A stretch of DNA of 64,000 nt from Oleiphilus sp. (lineage in GTDB: Bacteria > Pseudomonadota > Gammaproteobacteria > Pseudomonadales > Oleiphilaceae): NCBI GenBank assembly GCA_006212045.1, contig PZPK01000004.1, forward strand, positions 1 to 64,000, given 5' to 3'. The notes below the pieces were generated by a model, which saw only the letters and a list, made by a program, of their open reading frames with translations, was not told where the DNA came from and did no database searches. Position 1 is the stretch's first letter; each line of letters begins with the position of its first letter. Of the stretch, positions 10,078 to 19,809 are shown piece after piece. A program made the translations under genes and the position numbers.

Positions 10078-10716
10078 ATGTTCATGCAACAGAGCAAAGC
10101 AAATGACACTCCCAAGGGGATTGCGGCGAACCCTCAGGGGAAAGGGCGAGTGCCAGTGCTGGACTCCCTGAATGAATTCAGGGCACCCCGGACAAGCGCC
10201 AATCAAAACCCGGTCAGCACTGTCGAGGCACTCAGCGCCTATCTTGTTTCGCGCATTGTGTTATGCGCCTCATTCCGGTTTCGCGTCAACCCTGGGCGCA
10301 GTTACTATCTCTATTCGAAGCACCACCAACTCAGACTCAGTCTGATTGCTCCGGAAGAGTGGGGAACTCAAGACTTTGGCGAACCTTTGGGAAAGTGTTT
10401 TATGCGCAAGGACAATACCTGGCAAATAGAATTGGCATCCAGCCCCGAGGTGTTTGACATACTCCGGGAGACCTTAAAGCGCGAACGCACCCGCCTGCTG
10501 AAAGACCTTACTCCCGATGCCACTCTGGATAGCACTTTGCCGGATTACGATGTACGCCTGCCATTCAATCGCAGAGTATTGGCCAATGGTCTCGCCCAGA
10601 CCACGCGTGCCGCGCTAAAACGCGATGTGAAACGGCCTCTTTCCGAAATGTTTAAGCAAGCCGCTTTGACGTCCGGAGACAACAGCTTACTGTCTCTGGC
10701 TGCGTATCTTGAATAA
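10078..10716 (+). CDS. DUF2452-like protein of unknown function
   Basis: IAANPQGKGRVPVLDSL motif near N-terminus; ATG at 10078 preferred over the 9940 start of the ORF track. Confidence 0.55.
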   Translation: MFMQQSKANDTPKGIAANPQGKGRVPVLDSLNEFRAPRTSANQNPVSTVEALSAYLVSRIVLCASFRFRVNPGRSYYLYSKHHQLRLSLIAPEEWGTQDFGEPLGKCFMRKDNTWQIELASSPEVFDILRETLKRERTRLLKDLTPDATLDSTLPDYDVRLPFNRRVLANGLAQTTRAALKRDVKRPLSEMFKQAALTSGDNSLLSLAAYLE

Positions 10717-10851
10717 CGCCTTCGGTAACGACTGGCACACAGAATACACTCGCCCTCAAGATTCGACTTTTTGCCAATCACTCCTAAACTTCCCTTCAGA
10801 GAATAAACCATTTCGCGATTTCGTAGTACGCAGCGACCCAAGGCGAGCATT

Positions 10852-13062
10852 GTGACCGAAGACGAACTGAACTTTGCGGAAGAAAGCGTCTCTGAACCCC
10901 GAAAACCCAAGCCACGCGAGTGGCTCGTTCTGATCGTAGATGATGAACGGGACGTGCATGAATCTACGGTACTGGCTCTCGGAAGGGAAAAGGTATGCGG
11001 CAGGGAGCTAAGATTTTTCCATGCCTATTCATCGACGGAAGCCCGGGAAATCCTTTCGGCAAAACGTGATTTCGCCATTATCCTGCTGGACGTGGTCATG
11101 GAGAACGAACATGCAGGACTGGACCTGGTCAAACATATTCGTGACGACCTCAAAATCCTCGACTCTCGCATCATTCTGCGTACAGGGCAACCCGGCTATG
11201 CCCCGGAACTTGATACCATCACGCGCTACGAAATCAATGACTACAAATCAAAATCGGAACTTACGCGCAACAAACTGTTCACAACCCTGACGGCAGCAAT
11301 TCGTTCCTACGCACAGGTGCGGGCGCTGGAACTGAGCAAACGCGGACTGGAAACCATCATCAAAGCCTCCAAAGAGCTACTGTATCTGCGGGGATATCAA
11401 GAGTTTGCCAGTGGTGTAATCACACAGATTGCGGCGCTTTTGCACCTGCCCGAGGAAGGTTTGGTGTTAGTCAAACGATTAGAAGCGCTGGATGACAGCG
11501 CCGCTGGCCTTCAGATTATTGCCGCAGCCGGGCGTTATAGCCATCTGATCATGAAACCGCTTTCAACGCTAAAGGACGAACTTTCAATTGCAGCGCTTGA
11601 GCAGGCTGCAGAACAAAAACAGAATATTCTTCTGGACGAAGAAACCTGCCTCTATTTCGATACACCGGACGGGACAGAGATGATTGTCTATCTCGCTGCA
11701 GGCATCGAAAAAAGCCGGGAAGAAATGCAATTGATAGAGTTGTTTTCGACTAACATTGCCGCCTGCATCGACAATATCACTTTGCTTGAACAACGACACG
11801 AGTATGCCTATCAGGATCAATTGTTAGGCATTCCCAACCGCCTTTCTTTTTTACAGGCGATTGACCACCATTTGCAGTGTCACAGCCCCAGTCTGCAGAT
11901 CGTGCTGATTGATATCGACCAGTTCGGAGCGCTCAACGATACCATCGGTACCGAGAACGGGGATCTTCTGCTGCAGGAGATCTCCTACCGACTAAGAAAC
12001 AAACATCCGCATCAACTGGTTGCACGCATTTCAGGTGATACCTTTGCATTGCTGGGCCCCTGCCAGACTCTCTCCCCGGAAAAGGTCAAAGCGGTTTTTT
12101 CTAAGCCCTTCGAAATTTCCGGCACGTCGCACACGCTGAGTGCCACTCAGGGTCGTGTGGTACTCGACAACCAGAAATCTGCAACGGAGGTACTGGCTCA
12201 GGCCAATGTCGCCCTCAAACGAGCCAAACAAACTTTGCGAGGAGGCTTTCAGGATTTTCACACTGACATGCTCAAGGAAACCGAAAGCCGGGTGCACCTT
12301 TTGCAGAACCTTAGACAGGCATTTGATCAGGAACGACTGTTCATGGCTTACCAGCCCAAAATTGAGCTGGCGACAGGCAAGCTGATCGGGTTTGAAGCAC
12401 TGATGCGCTGGAAGGCCGACACGGGCGGTTATGTGGCGCCATTGGAATTCATCCCGATTGCAGAAACATCCGGTTTAATCGTACCACTTGGAGAGTGGGC
12501 CCTGCGCGCTTCCCTGGTTAAAATTCGACAAATGCGAAAACGCTTTGGTAGCGATCTGACAATGGCCGTTAATGTGTCGATGGTGCAATTCGCGCAACCG
12601 GAATTTCTCTCCATGGTCGACGCAGCATTGGCGTTCGCCGAGGCAGAACCGGAAAGCCTTGAACTCGAGATCACTGAGTCGTTCGCCATGCATGATTTTG
12701 AAACGGTATGTGAATTAATCAACGACATTCATGCAAGGGGTATTCGCATTGCGATTGACGACTTTGGAACTGGCTTTTCCTCCCTTTCTTACCTGGAAAA
12801 ACTGCGTGTCCATAGCCTTAAAATAGATAAAACCTTTGTCGACCGGATCAATGAGAACGATCTGGACACCCGCATACCGGAAACCATTCTTCGCCTGGGG
12901 CACAGCCTTGGTCTCTCTGTTGTTGCCGAAGGTATCGAAACACAGTTTCAGGCAGACTGGCTAAAAAGCAACCAATGCGACTTCGGTCAAGGCTACCTGT
13001 TTGCCAAGCCGCTTTCGGCGGTCGAACTGGAACAATGGACCCGCAGCTATGCTTCCGATTAA
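10852..13062 (+). CDS. Response regulator: REC-DUF3369-GGDEF(degenerate)-EAL
   Basis: VLIVDDERDVHE, LLDVVM, LRTGQPG, DUF3369 region, SGDTF in place of GGDEF, intact EAL signature (FEALMRW, LEITES, IDDFGTGFSS, VVAEGIET). Confidence 0.9.
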   Translation: MTEDELNFAEESVSEPRKPKPREWLVLIVDDERDVHESTVLALGREKVCGRELRFFHAYSSTEAREILSAKRDFAIILLDVVMENEHAGLDLVKHIRDDLKILDSRIILRTGQPGYAPELDTITRYEINDYKSKSELTRNKLFTTLTAAIRSYAQVRALELSKRGLETIIKASKELLYLRGYQEFASGVITQIAALLHLPEEGLVLVKRLEALDDSAAGLQIIAAAGRYSHLIMKPLSTLKDELSIAALEQAAEQKQNILLDEETCLYFDTPDGTEMIVYLAAGIEKSREEMQLIELFSTNIAACIDNITLLEQRHEYAYQDQLLGIPNRLSFLQAIDHHLQCHSPSLQIVLIDIDQFGALNDTIGTENGDLLLQEISYRLRNKHPHQLVARISGDTFALLGPCQTLSPEKVKAVFSKPFEISGTSHTLSATQGRVVLDNQKSATEVLAQANVALKRAKQTLRGGFQDFHTDMLKETESRVHLLQNLRQAFDQERLFMAYQPKIELATGKLIGFEALMRWKADTGGYVAPLEFIPIAETSGLIVPLGEWALRASLVKIRQMRKRFGSDLTMAVNVSMVQFAQPEFLSMVDAALAFAEAEPESLELEITESFAMHDFETVCELINDIHARGIRIAIDDFGTGFSSLSYLEKLRVHSLKIDKTFVDRINENDLDTRIPETILRLGHSLGLSVVAEGIETQFQADWLKSNQCDFGQGYLFAKPLSAVELEQWTRSYASD

Positions 13063-13113
13063 CACATACCATCCACTGTGGACCGATACCACCATCAGCA
13101 AAAGGTAGTAAGC

Positions 13114-14256
13114 ATGCCGTTGTTCAGACAACAAACAACCTCCCTCCGTCATATCGTGCTGTACACTTCCCTGTTGGCGATGACGGGCTTGCTTGCGGCA
13201 TGTGGGGAAACCAGTCCGTGGAAATTCGGTTTTGTGGGCGGGCTTTCAGGCAGTATTTCAGATCTGGGAGGACCTTCGAGAAACGCAATGCTGCTGGCAA
13301 TCGAGGAAGCCAATGCCTCGGGAGGCATTGATGGGCGTCAGATTACTGCCCTCGTCAAGGATGATCAACAACACCCCGAACATGCAGTGGCCGCGGTCAG
13401 GGAACTGATCAAGGAGCAGGTCGATGTCATTATCGGGCCCGTCACCAGTGCAATGGCGAAACAGGTAGTGCCCCTGGCGAATATCCACCGCAAGCTGATG
13501 GTAGGCACCACTGTCACCACAAATGAACTCAGTGACCTGGACGACTATTTTATCCGTACAATATCGCCAACGAGCAAAAATGTTTCAAAGATTGCCCGGT
13601 TCCTGTATCGGGAAAAAAGCTTGCGCCGGTATGCCGGCCTTTATGATTTAAGAAACAAATCTTTTACCCAAAGCTGGATCGAAGACTTTGACCAGCAGTT
13701 TACAGAACTTGGAGGCCAGTCTACACAGCTGCTGACCTTCGCATCTGGAAATCAACAGGCCCTCGTCAGTCTGGCAGAACAGCTCCTGGAGAACGACCCG
13801 GACCTGATTGTCCTGGTTACCAATGCGCTTGATGCGGCACTGTTGTCCAAGCTAATCAGATCACTCAATAAACGGGTCGTAATTGCAACATCCGAGTGGG
13901 CAGGCACCGAACGACTAATTCAACTTGGCGGAAAACATGTCGAGAACATTATTCTACCGCAGTTTATTGACCGCGAAAGCAAGCAACCGTCCTATCTGAA
14001 ATTTCGCGCCAACTACAAGCGCCGCTTTAATTCCGAACCGGGATTCCCGGGCTTCATTGCTTACAACGCCACCAATGTGGTGGTCGAAGCGCTAAGGGAA
14101 AATCCGGCAGCTGAGGAGCTCAAAAAAACCATACTTTCCCGAAAGCGTTTCCCTGGCCTGCAAGGTGACATCCTGATAAACGAGTATGGAGATGGCAGAA
14201 CCGAAATGTATATCTGCCAAGTGATTAATGGTCATATCATCGTGGTAAGCCGCTGA
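13114..14256 (+). CDS. ABC-type branched-chain amino acid-like substrate-binding lipoprotein
   Basis: Lipobox LLAAC; KFGFVGGLSGSISDLGGPSRNAMLLAIEEANASGGIDGRQI...VIIGPVTSAMA typical of Peripla_BP_6; no ABC permease/ATPase genes adjacent. Confidence 0.85.
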   Translation: MPLFRQQTTSLRHIVLYTSLLAMTGLLAACGETSPWKFGFVGGLSGSISDLGGPSRNAMLLAIEEANASGGIDGRQITALVKDDQQHPEHAVAAVRELIKEQVDVIIGPVTSAMAKQVVPLANIHRKLMVGTTVTTNELSDLDDYFIRTISPTSKNVSKIARFLYREKSLRRYAGLYDLRNKSFTQSWIEDFDQQFTELGGQSTQLLTFASGNQQALVSLAEQLLENDPDLIVLVTNALDAALLSKLIRSLNKRVVIATSEWAGTERLIQLGGKHVENIILPQFIDRESKQPSYLKFRANYKRRFNSEPGFPGFIAYNATNVVVEALRENPAAEELKKTILSRKRFPGLQGDILINEYGDGRTEMYICQVINGHIIVVSR

Positions 14257-16607
14257 TGGCGAGCAAACAAACGCTACGCCGTGAACTGCTCAAGCAACTG
14301 GGGCTGGTCGCAACAATACCGGCCCTGGTGACCTCCCTGTTTTTGTTATGGGGGCTTTATCCGCAGTTAAGCAAAAATATTTATGAAGAGCAGCAATCGA
14401 TCGCCCAGCTTGTCGCTCTGGAAACCAGAGAACGCATTATTGCCTCCGAAGAGCAGGTTCAACTGCTGTTGGAAATGGCTCGCTTATCGGGAAAAGACTA
14501 CCTCCGATCATTAATGGCCCGTTTCACTGAAAAGAACAACTACTTCGATACGCTTTACATCCTGGATGAATTCGGAAGCATTGAGTACATTACAATTCGT
14601 GGATTTACGGAGTTTTCCGGAAATGAGCTCTATCAGGGCATAGACATGTCCAAGTCCTCATTGTTTGTAGAACATGACCATCAGCTCGAATCTACCTGGT
14701 CCAGCGTTTTCCTGTCCGTTGTCACGGGGCGCCCATCCATCGCCTATATGGTCCATGCCGGCACTCAATACCTGGTGGCCGAACTCGCCATTGACCGGCT
14801 TCCCAAACTTAGTGAAGAGCTGATGCAGCATGACATCCTGCTGGTACTGTTCGACCAACATTCCCAAATTATTGCTCACCCGAGCTCCGGGGTCAGCCAG
14901 CAACTCGTCAACATGAGCCGTCTCCCTTTATTGCGAGAGGCTGTCGCCGGGGGAAAAGAGATTATTTTTGGCGAGTTTAATATGGATCAGCAAACTTACG
15001 TTGGCACGATGGTCAGTGTAGACAATCCCCCCTGGCACATTCTGGTTGCGGAAAACAAGGACAACCTGCTGGCCCCGCTTTATAACGCATTACAAACATG
15101 GCTAATCGCCATGCTGATTATTTTCGTCATTAGCCTGATGATTGCTGAGCGCAGAGCCCGAAACCTGATCGAGCGGATAGATATTCTGAATGATCATGCC
15201 CGCGACATTACTCGCGGCTACTATGACCGCACCTACGACAAGCAGGATATCGTCGAGTTCAAAGAGTTATCGGGTAATCTGGTCAAAATGGCCAAAGCGA
15301 TCTCTGACCGTGAACGTGAATTGAAGATGCAGGAACAGCAGTTACGCAACACGCTCGAAAGTGCGCCCAACATCGCCATTCAGTGGTATGACGAAAATGG
15401 CAAGGTCTTCTACTGGAATCCGGCCTCTGAACATATCTTTGGCATCGGCCAGCATGAGGCTTCCGAGGTCAGTATCAACCTTCTGATGTTTCCTCCTGCC
15501 GCAGCTGCAGACTTTGTAAAAATCCTGAAAAGGGTTGCTCAAAAACATGTCAGCAGTGAAGAGTTTGAGCTTCCCTTCACACACAAATCCGGCGACAAGG
15601 GTTTTGTGCATGGTACCGTTTTCAGTGTTCCTTCCGGACAGGGGGAGGACTTATGTGTTTGCATGATGACAGACGTGACAAAACAGCGTCAGGCCGAAGC
15701 CAGCATCCTGAAACTGAATCAGGATCTGGAATCCCGTGTCGAAGAACGCACGCAGGAACTCAAGCACAGCAATCAGGAGTTGGAGGAAACGATTGCCACG
15801 CTCAACCGAACCATGAACCAGCTGGTGCATTCCGAGAAACTGGCGGCACTGGGCAGCCTGGTCGCAGGCGTTTCGCATGAGCTCAACACGCCGATAGGCA
15901 ATGCCCTGATGGCTTCCTCCAGCCTGCGAGACTTTACACTGGAGATCCAGGCTCAGTTGCAGCAAGGCAATATGAAAAAATCATCACTGGAACGCTTCCT
16001 CGAAGATACCATCGCCGCCAGTGGTATCACGGAACGCAACCTTGAGAAAGCCTCGGAATTAATCACGAGTTTCAAGCAAGTGGCGACAGATCAAAGCAGC
16101 TCTCAACGACGCGAGTTCTCATTGCAGCATCTGACCGAGGAAATCCTACTGACACTGCACCCGCAAACCAAGAAGGTACCGGTGGAGATCGAAACAGAAA
16201 TTCCGGAAGACATTGTGCTGGATAGCTACCCGGGGCCCTTGGGGCAAATCCTGAACAACCTGGTGCTTAACGCGATTGTGCACGCCTTCCCTGATGAACA
16301 GCCCGGCACCATTCGTATTAGTGGCACCAATTTCGGAGGCATGGTCAGTATCTTCGTCAGGGACGATGGCGTCGGAATCGAAAAATCTGCCATCAAACGC
16401 CTGTTTGACCCCTTCTATACCACACGACTTGGACAGGGAGGCTGCGGGCTGGGTTTGCATATCGTCCATAACCTGGCGACAGATGTACTCGGCGGCTCAA
16501 TCAAAGTCAGCTCACTTCCGGGAGAAGGAACCACTTTTACGCTGACCATTCCGGAGTCTGCCCCGATAGGGCCGGTGCAAACCAATGAATCACAGAAATC
16601 CGGTTAG
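14256..16607 (+). CDS. Sensor histidine kinase (periplasmic sensor domain, TM, HAMP-like, PAS, HisKA, HATPase)
   Basis: Two TM segments, GVSHELNTPIGNAL H-box, GQILNNLVLNAIVHAF N-box, DDGVGIE and GLGLHIVHNL G-boxes; start overlaps previous stop. Confidence 0.9.
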   Translation: MASKQTLRRELLKQLGLVATIPALVTSLFLLWGLYPQLSKNIYEEQQSIAQLVALETRERIIASEEQVQLLLEMARLSGKDYLRSLMARFTEKNNYFDTLYILDEFGSIEYITIRGFTEFSGNELYQGIDMSKSSLFVEHDHQLESTWSSVFLSVVTGRPSIAYMVHAGTQYLVAELAIDRLPKLSEELMQHDILLVLFDQHSQIIAHPSSGVSQQLVNMSRLPLLREAVAGGKEIIFGEFNMDQQTYVGTMVSVDNPPWHILVAENKDNLLAPLYNALQTWLIAMLIIFVISLMIAERRARNLIERIDILNDHARDITRGYYDRTYDKQDIVEFKELSGNLVKMAKAISDRERELKMQEQQLRNTLESAPNIAIQWYDENGKVFYWNPASEHIFGIGQHEASEVSINLLMFPPAAAADFVKILKRVAQKHVSSEEFELPFTHKSGDKGFVHGTVFSVPSGQGEDLCVCMMTDVTKQRQAEASILKLNQDLESRVEERTQELKHSNQELEETIATLNRTMNQLVHSEKLAALGSLVAGVSHELNTPIGNALMASSSLRDFTLEIQAQLQQGNMKKSSLERFLEDTIAASGITERNLEKASELITSFKQVATDQSSSQRREFSLQHLTEEILLTLHPQTKKVPVEIETEIPEDIVLDSYPGPLGQILNNLVLNAIVHAFPDEQPGTIRISGTNFGGMVSIFVRDDGVGIEKSAIKRLFDPFYTTRLGQGGCGLGLHIVHNLATDVLGGSIKVSSLPGEGTTFTLTIPESAPIGPVQTNESQKSG

Positions 16608-16802
16608 CCTTACCGGATTCGAATGCAAACAAACTTAACCAGCCCAAATGACTCAGGCCAGAACCTTCCCGATGGGGAAAAATAACCAGGTGCGAACATC
16701 TCGGCAACGCTCTCCGAGTAGACTGCTGCTGTGACGCAGGTACGCGCAATCGTCATAATTTGGGCTAGGCTATAGATACCTTTGTTTTTTCAGGACCGGC
16801 AT

Positions 16803-17084
16803 ATGCAGGTATCTCGAAAATCGAACAGGCGCAAATTGCGCTATCAGGTGCCGCGGTCAGATTTTGATCACTTCATTGAAGGACTGGAATGGCAACTGGA
16901 GCAGTCCGGGAACTGTTTAGAAACACTGTATGACGTGATTGCCATGCAATTGCAGTCATTTGAATCCCCCCGTGCGCAGCAAGAGTTTGCAACGCGAATA
17001 CGCCATTGGCTGCAAAATACCGGCTGGCTCGGCTGGTTAAAGGAAACTGACCAGGCACAGCCCTTTTTGTCGCTCCTTTTCTAA
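16803..17084 (+). CDS. Hypothetical protein (~93 aa)
   Basis: Small ORF in an intergenic position; ATG at 16803 preferred over the track start 16782. Confidence 0.45.
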   Translation: MQVSRKSNRRKLRYQVPRSDFDHFIEGLEWQLEQSGNCLETLYDVIAMQLQSFESPRAQQEFATRIRHWLQNTGWLGWLKETDQAQPFLSLLF

Positions 17085-17211
17085 GTGACTTCAGATCCCG
17101 TCGGGCAGTATCAGACAAGCGCCCAGGCATGCCCACCTTGTCAATTCTGAGTGCTGCCGTTTAACATGCTGCTTCCAGGAAATACCCATCATCACTAATA
17201 AGGAGTAAGAC

Positions 17212-18018
17212 ATGACCCGCGCAGACGATGTATTGATCGAACGCGAGGATCATATCCTCATAGCCACGCTGAACCGCCCGGAAACTCACAATGCGATGTC
17301 GCATTCCAGCATGATAGATGCGCTGGTGGCCGTTTGTGAGGAGGCCAACTCAGACGCTTCGGTGCGCGCACTGGTTTTGACCGGAGCAGGCAAAAGTTTC
17401 TGTGCCGGGGGAAATATCAAAGACATGCTGGAAAAAAATGACATGTTTGCCGGATCGCCTTCGGATATTGAAGCGGCTTACAAGGAGGGCATTCAAAGAA
17501 TTCCGCTGGCTTTGTGGAATGTTCAGGTACCGGTCATTGCGGCAGTCAATGGCGCAGCCGTAGGCGCCGGTTGCGATATCGCCATGATGTGCGATATTCG
17601 CATTGCATCAGAGAAAGCGAGGTTTGCAGAAAGCTTCGTCAAACTGGGGATTATTCCGGGTGATGGAGGTGCCTGGTTTCTGCCCCGGGTTATCGGCCCT
17701 GCTCGCGCAGCACAAATGTCACTCACCGGTGCCATGATTGACGCTCGCACTGCGCTTGAATGGGGGATGGTATCGGAAGTCACCACACCTGAAGGGATGC
17801 TGACGCGCGCTCTTGAGATGGCACGTGACATTGCCGCGAATCCTCCATTGGCTGTGCGGAAGACAAAGCTTTTACTTCGACAATCCTCAGCGCTGGAATT
17901 GCCGGAAATGCTCTCCACGTGTGCCCGGATCCAGGCAGATTTGCATGGAACAGAAGACCATAAAGAAGCCCTAACAGCCTTTATGGAAAAGAGACCCGGA
18001 CATTATCTCGGACGCTAG
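17212..18018 (+). CDS. Enoyl-CoA hydratase/isomerase (crotonase family)
   Basis: LNRPETHNAMS, GKSFCAGGNIKDM, AAVNGAAVGAGCDIAMMCDIRIAS, ESFVKLGIIPGDGG. Confidence 0.92.
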   Translation: MTRADDVLIEREDHILIATLNRPETHNAMSHSSMIDALVAVCEEANSDASVRALVLTGAGKSFCAGGNIKDMLEKNDMFAGSPSDIEAAYKEGIQRIPLALWNVQVPVIAAVNGAAVGAGCDIAMMCDIRIASEKARFAESFVKLGIIPGDGGAWFLPRVIGPARAAQMSLTGAMIDARTALEWGMVSEVTTPEGMLTRALEMARDIAANPPLAVRKTKLLLRQSSALELPEMLSTCARIQADLHGTEDHKEALTAFMEKRPGHYLGR

Positions 18019-18137
18019 TCAGCCAGGCAAAAGTCTGGCGCGGCCATTTATGACGTACTCAAGCAGTTGACCCTTTCAGCCGCCTTCATTCAAAAAAGCC
18101 CTTGATCACTGTCACCCTGTATTCAATGCCAAAGGTT

Positions 18138-18180
18138 CTATTTTTTAGGATATAACACCCTATTTTTAGAAATATCATTC
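18138..18180 (+). promoter_or_regulatory. Putative LysR-type regulator operator upstream of the DoxX gene (two tandem copies)
   Basis: CTATTTTTTAGGATAT (18138) and CTATTTTTAGAAATAT (18160), 22-bp spacing; related element upstream of the pirin gene at 20730. Confidence 0.5.
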
Positions 18181-18244
18181 TTTTTTGTTCTCATTATACT
18201 TTCCCGTGTCGTAGCACAATGACCCCAGACAAGAGGACAAAAGC

Positions 18245-18685
18245 ATGAACACATCGATACATCATCAAGCATCTTCACATCCGCAGACAAGCCGACGTGA
18301 ATCCGTACTAATACCAGCCGCCGATCTGCTGGCACGCACTGCCCTTGCTGCCATTTTCCTCCTCGCTGGCTTCAACAAAACGCAGTATTACGAGGCCAAT
18401 GCCCAGTATCTGGCATCAGGAGGTCTACCTGAATTTTTATTGGTGCCGGTTATCCTGTTTGAGATTGCAGGCGCTTTGGCGTTGATCGCGGGATTTCATA
18501 CACGCCTGGTCGCATTGGCATTCGCCGGATTCAGCATTCTGACGGCCCTTCTGTATCACCTACAGCTGTCCGATCAGATGCAATTCATTATGTTCTTCAA
18601 AAACATTGCCATGGCAGGCGGGTTCCTGATGGTCGCTATTCATGGCGCGGGTAAACTGAGTCTGGACTTTCACCGTATTAAATAG
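18245..18685 (+). CDS. DoxX family membrane protein (YqjF-like)
   Basis: LLARTALAAIFLLAGFNKTQYYEANAQYLASGGLP...FEIAGALALIAGFHTRLVALAFAGFSILTALLYH; located before a YqjG-like gene. Confidence 0.85.
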   Translation: MNTSIHHQASSHPQTSRRESVLIPAADLLARTALAAIFLLAGFNKTQYYEANAQYLASGGLPEFLLVPVILFEIAGALALIAGFHTRLVALAFAGFSILTALLYHLQLSDQMQFIMFFKNIAMAGGFLMVAIHGAGKLSLDFHRIK

Positions 18686-18821
18686 GGAGCGGTTGGAACG
18701 CTGTCAGGCGGGGCAAGCCACAAATGTTGAACCTTGCTTACCCCCCGTCTGGCCAAGGCCCCCGGCGCAAAAGCCTCAAAAGGGCAATGTATTTCAAGAT
18801 CAACTGATAAGGAGTCTGAGA

Positions 18822-19793
18822 ATGGGTCTGCTCGTAAATGGTAAATGGCAGGACAAATGGTACGACACCGATGCTTCGGATGGGGAGTTCGTGCGTGAAG
18901 CGGCACAGCTGCGCAATTGGGTCACCCCGGACGGAACTCCTGGCCCTTCCGGATCAGGGGGCTTCGCGGCCGAGTCCGGACGCTATCACTTATACGTATC
19001 ACTGGCTTGTCCATGGGCGCACAGGACCCTGATATTCCGCAGCCTCAAGTCGCTTGACGCACATATCAGTGTATCCGTTGTCAGTCCGGACATGCTGGAT
19101 CAGGGCTGGTCCTTTGATCTTTCGGAAGGCAGTAGCGGTGACGCTCTGTATCAGTCAGATTATCTGCATCAGCTGTACACAAGAAACAAAAAAGACTACA
19201 CAGGTCGAGTGACAGTGCCTCTGCTTTGGGACAAAAAATCGGAGTGCGTGGTCAGCAATGAATCTTCAGAGATCATTCGCATGTTCAATTCCGCGTTTAA
19301 TGGCATCACCGGAAATACCGATGATTATTACCCACAAAAACTCCGACTGGAAATCGACGACATTAATCAAAAAATCTATCACGACATCAATAATGGCGTA
19401 TATCGCTGCGGTTTCGCCACCAGCCAAAAAGCGTACGAAGACGCCTATCACGCCTTGTTCAAACGCCTTGATGAAATAGAACAATTGCTGTCGACCCGTC
19501 AATACCTGACAGGAAACAAACCAACAGAAGCAGACTGGCGTCTGTTCACCACCCTCATTCGCTTTGACGCCGTGTATCACGGGCATTTCAAATGCAACCG
19601 ACAACGGCTGGAAGATTTTCCTCATCTCTCCGGTTACGTGCGCGAGCTTTACCAATGGCCGGGCGTTGCGCAAACGGTCGATTTTGGTCATATCAAACGT
19701 CATTACTACTTTAGTCATATCATGATCAATCCAAGTCAGGTAGTGCCTGCTGGCCCTGATATCGACTACACTTCCGTTCATTATCGAGCTTAG
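18822..19793 (+). CDS. yqjG: Glutathionyl-hydroquinone reductase / Ecm4-type GST
   Basis: GRYHLYVSLACPWAHRTLIFRSLK, WDKKSECVVSNESSEIIRMFNSAF, YLTGNKPTEADWRLFTTLIRFDAVYHGHFKCN; ATG at 18822. Confidence 0.9.
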   Translation: MGLLVNGKWQDKWYDTDASDGEFVREAAQLRNWVTPDGTPGPSGSGGFAAESGRYHLYVSLACPWAHRTLIFRSLKSLDAHISVSVVSPDMLDQGWSFDLSEGSSGDALYQSDYLHQLYTRNKKDYTGRVTVPLLWDKKSECVVSNESSEIIRMFNSAFNGITGNTDDYYPQKLRLEIDDINQKIYHDINNGVYRCGFATSQKAYEDAYHALFKRLDEIEQLLSTRQYLTGNKPTEADWRLFTTLIRFDAVYHGHFKCNRQRLEDFPHLSGYVRELYQWPGVAQTVDFGHIKRHYYFSHIMINPSQVVPAGPDIDYTSVHYRA

Positions 19794-19809
19794 CCAGGAT
19801 TCAATTCAC

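Noticed and set aside
9611-10206. Several overlapping short ORFs on both strands
   Set aside because: Mutually overlapping, no family, weak starts; region is best read as a promoter/intergenic region.
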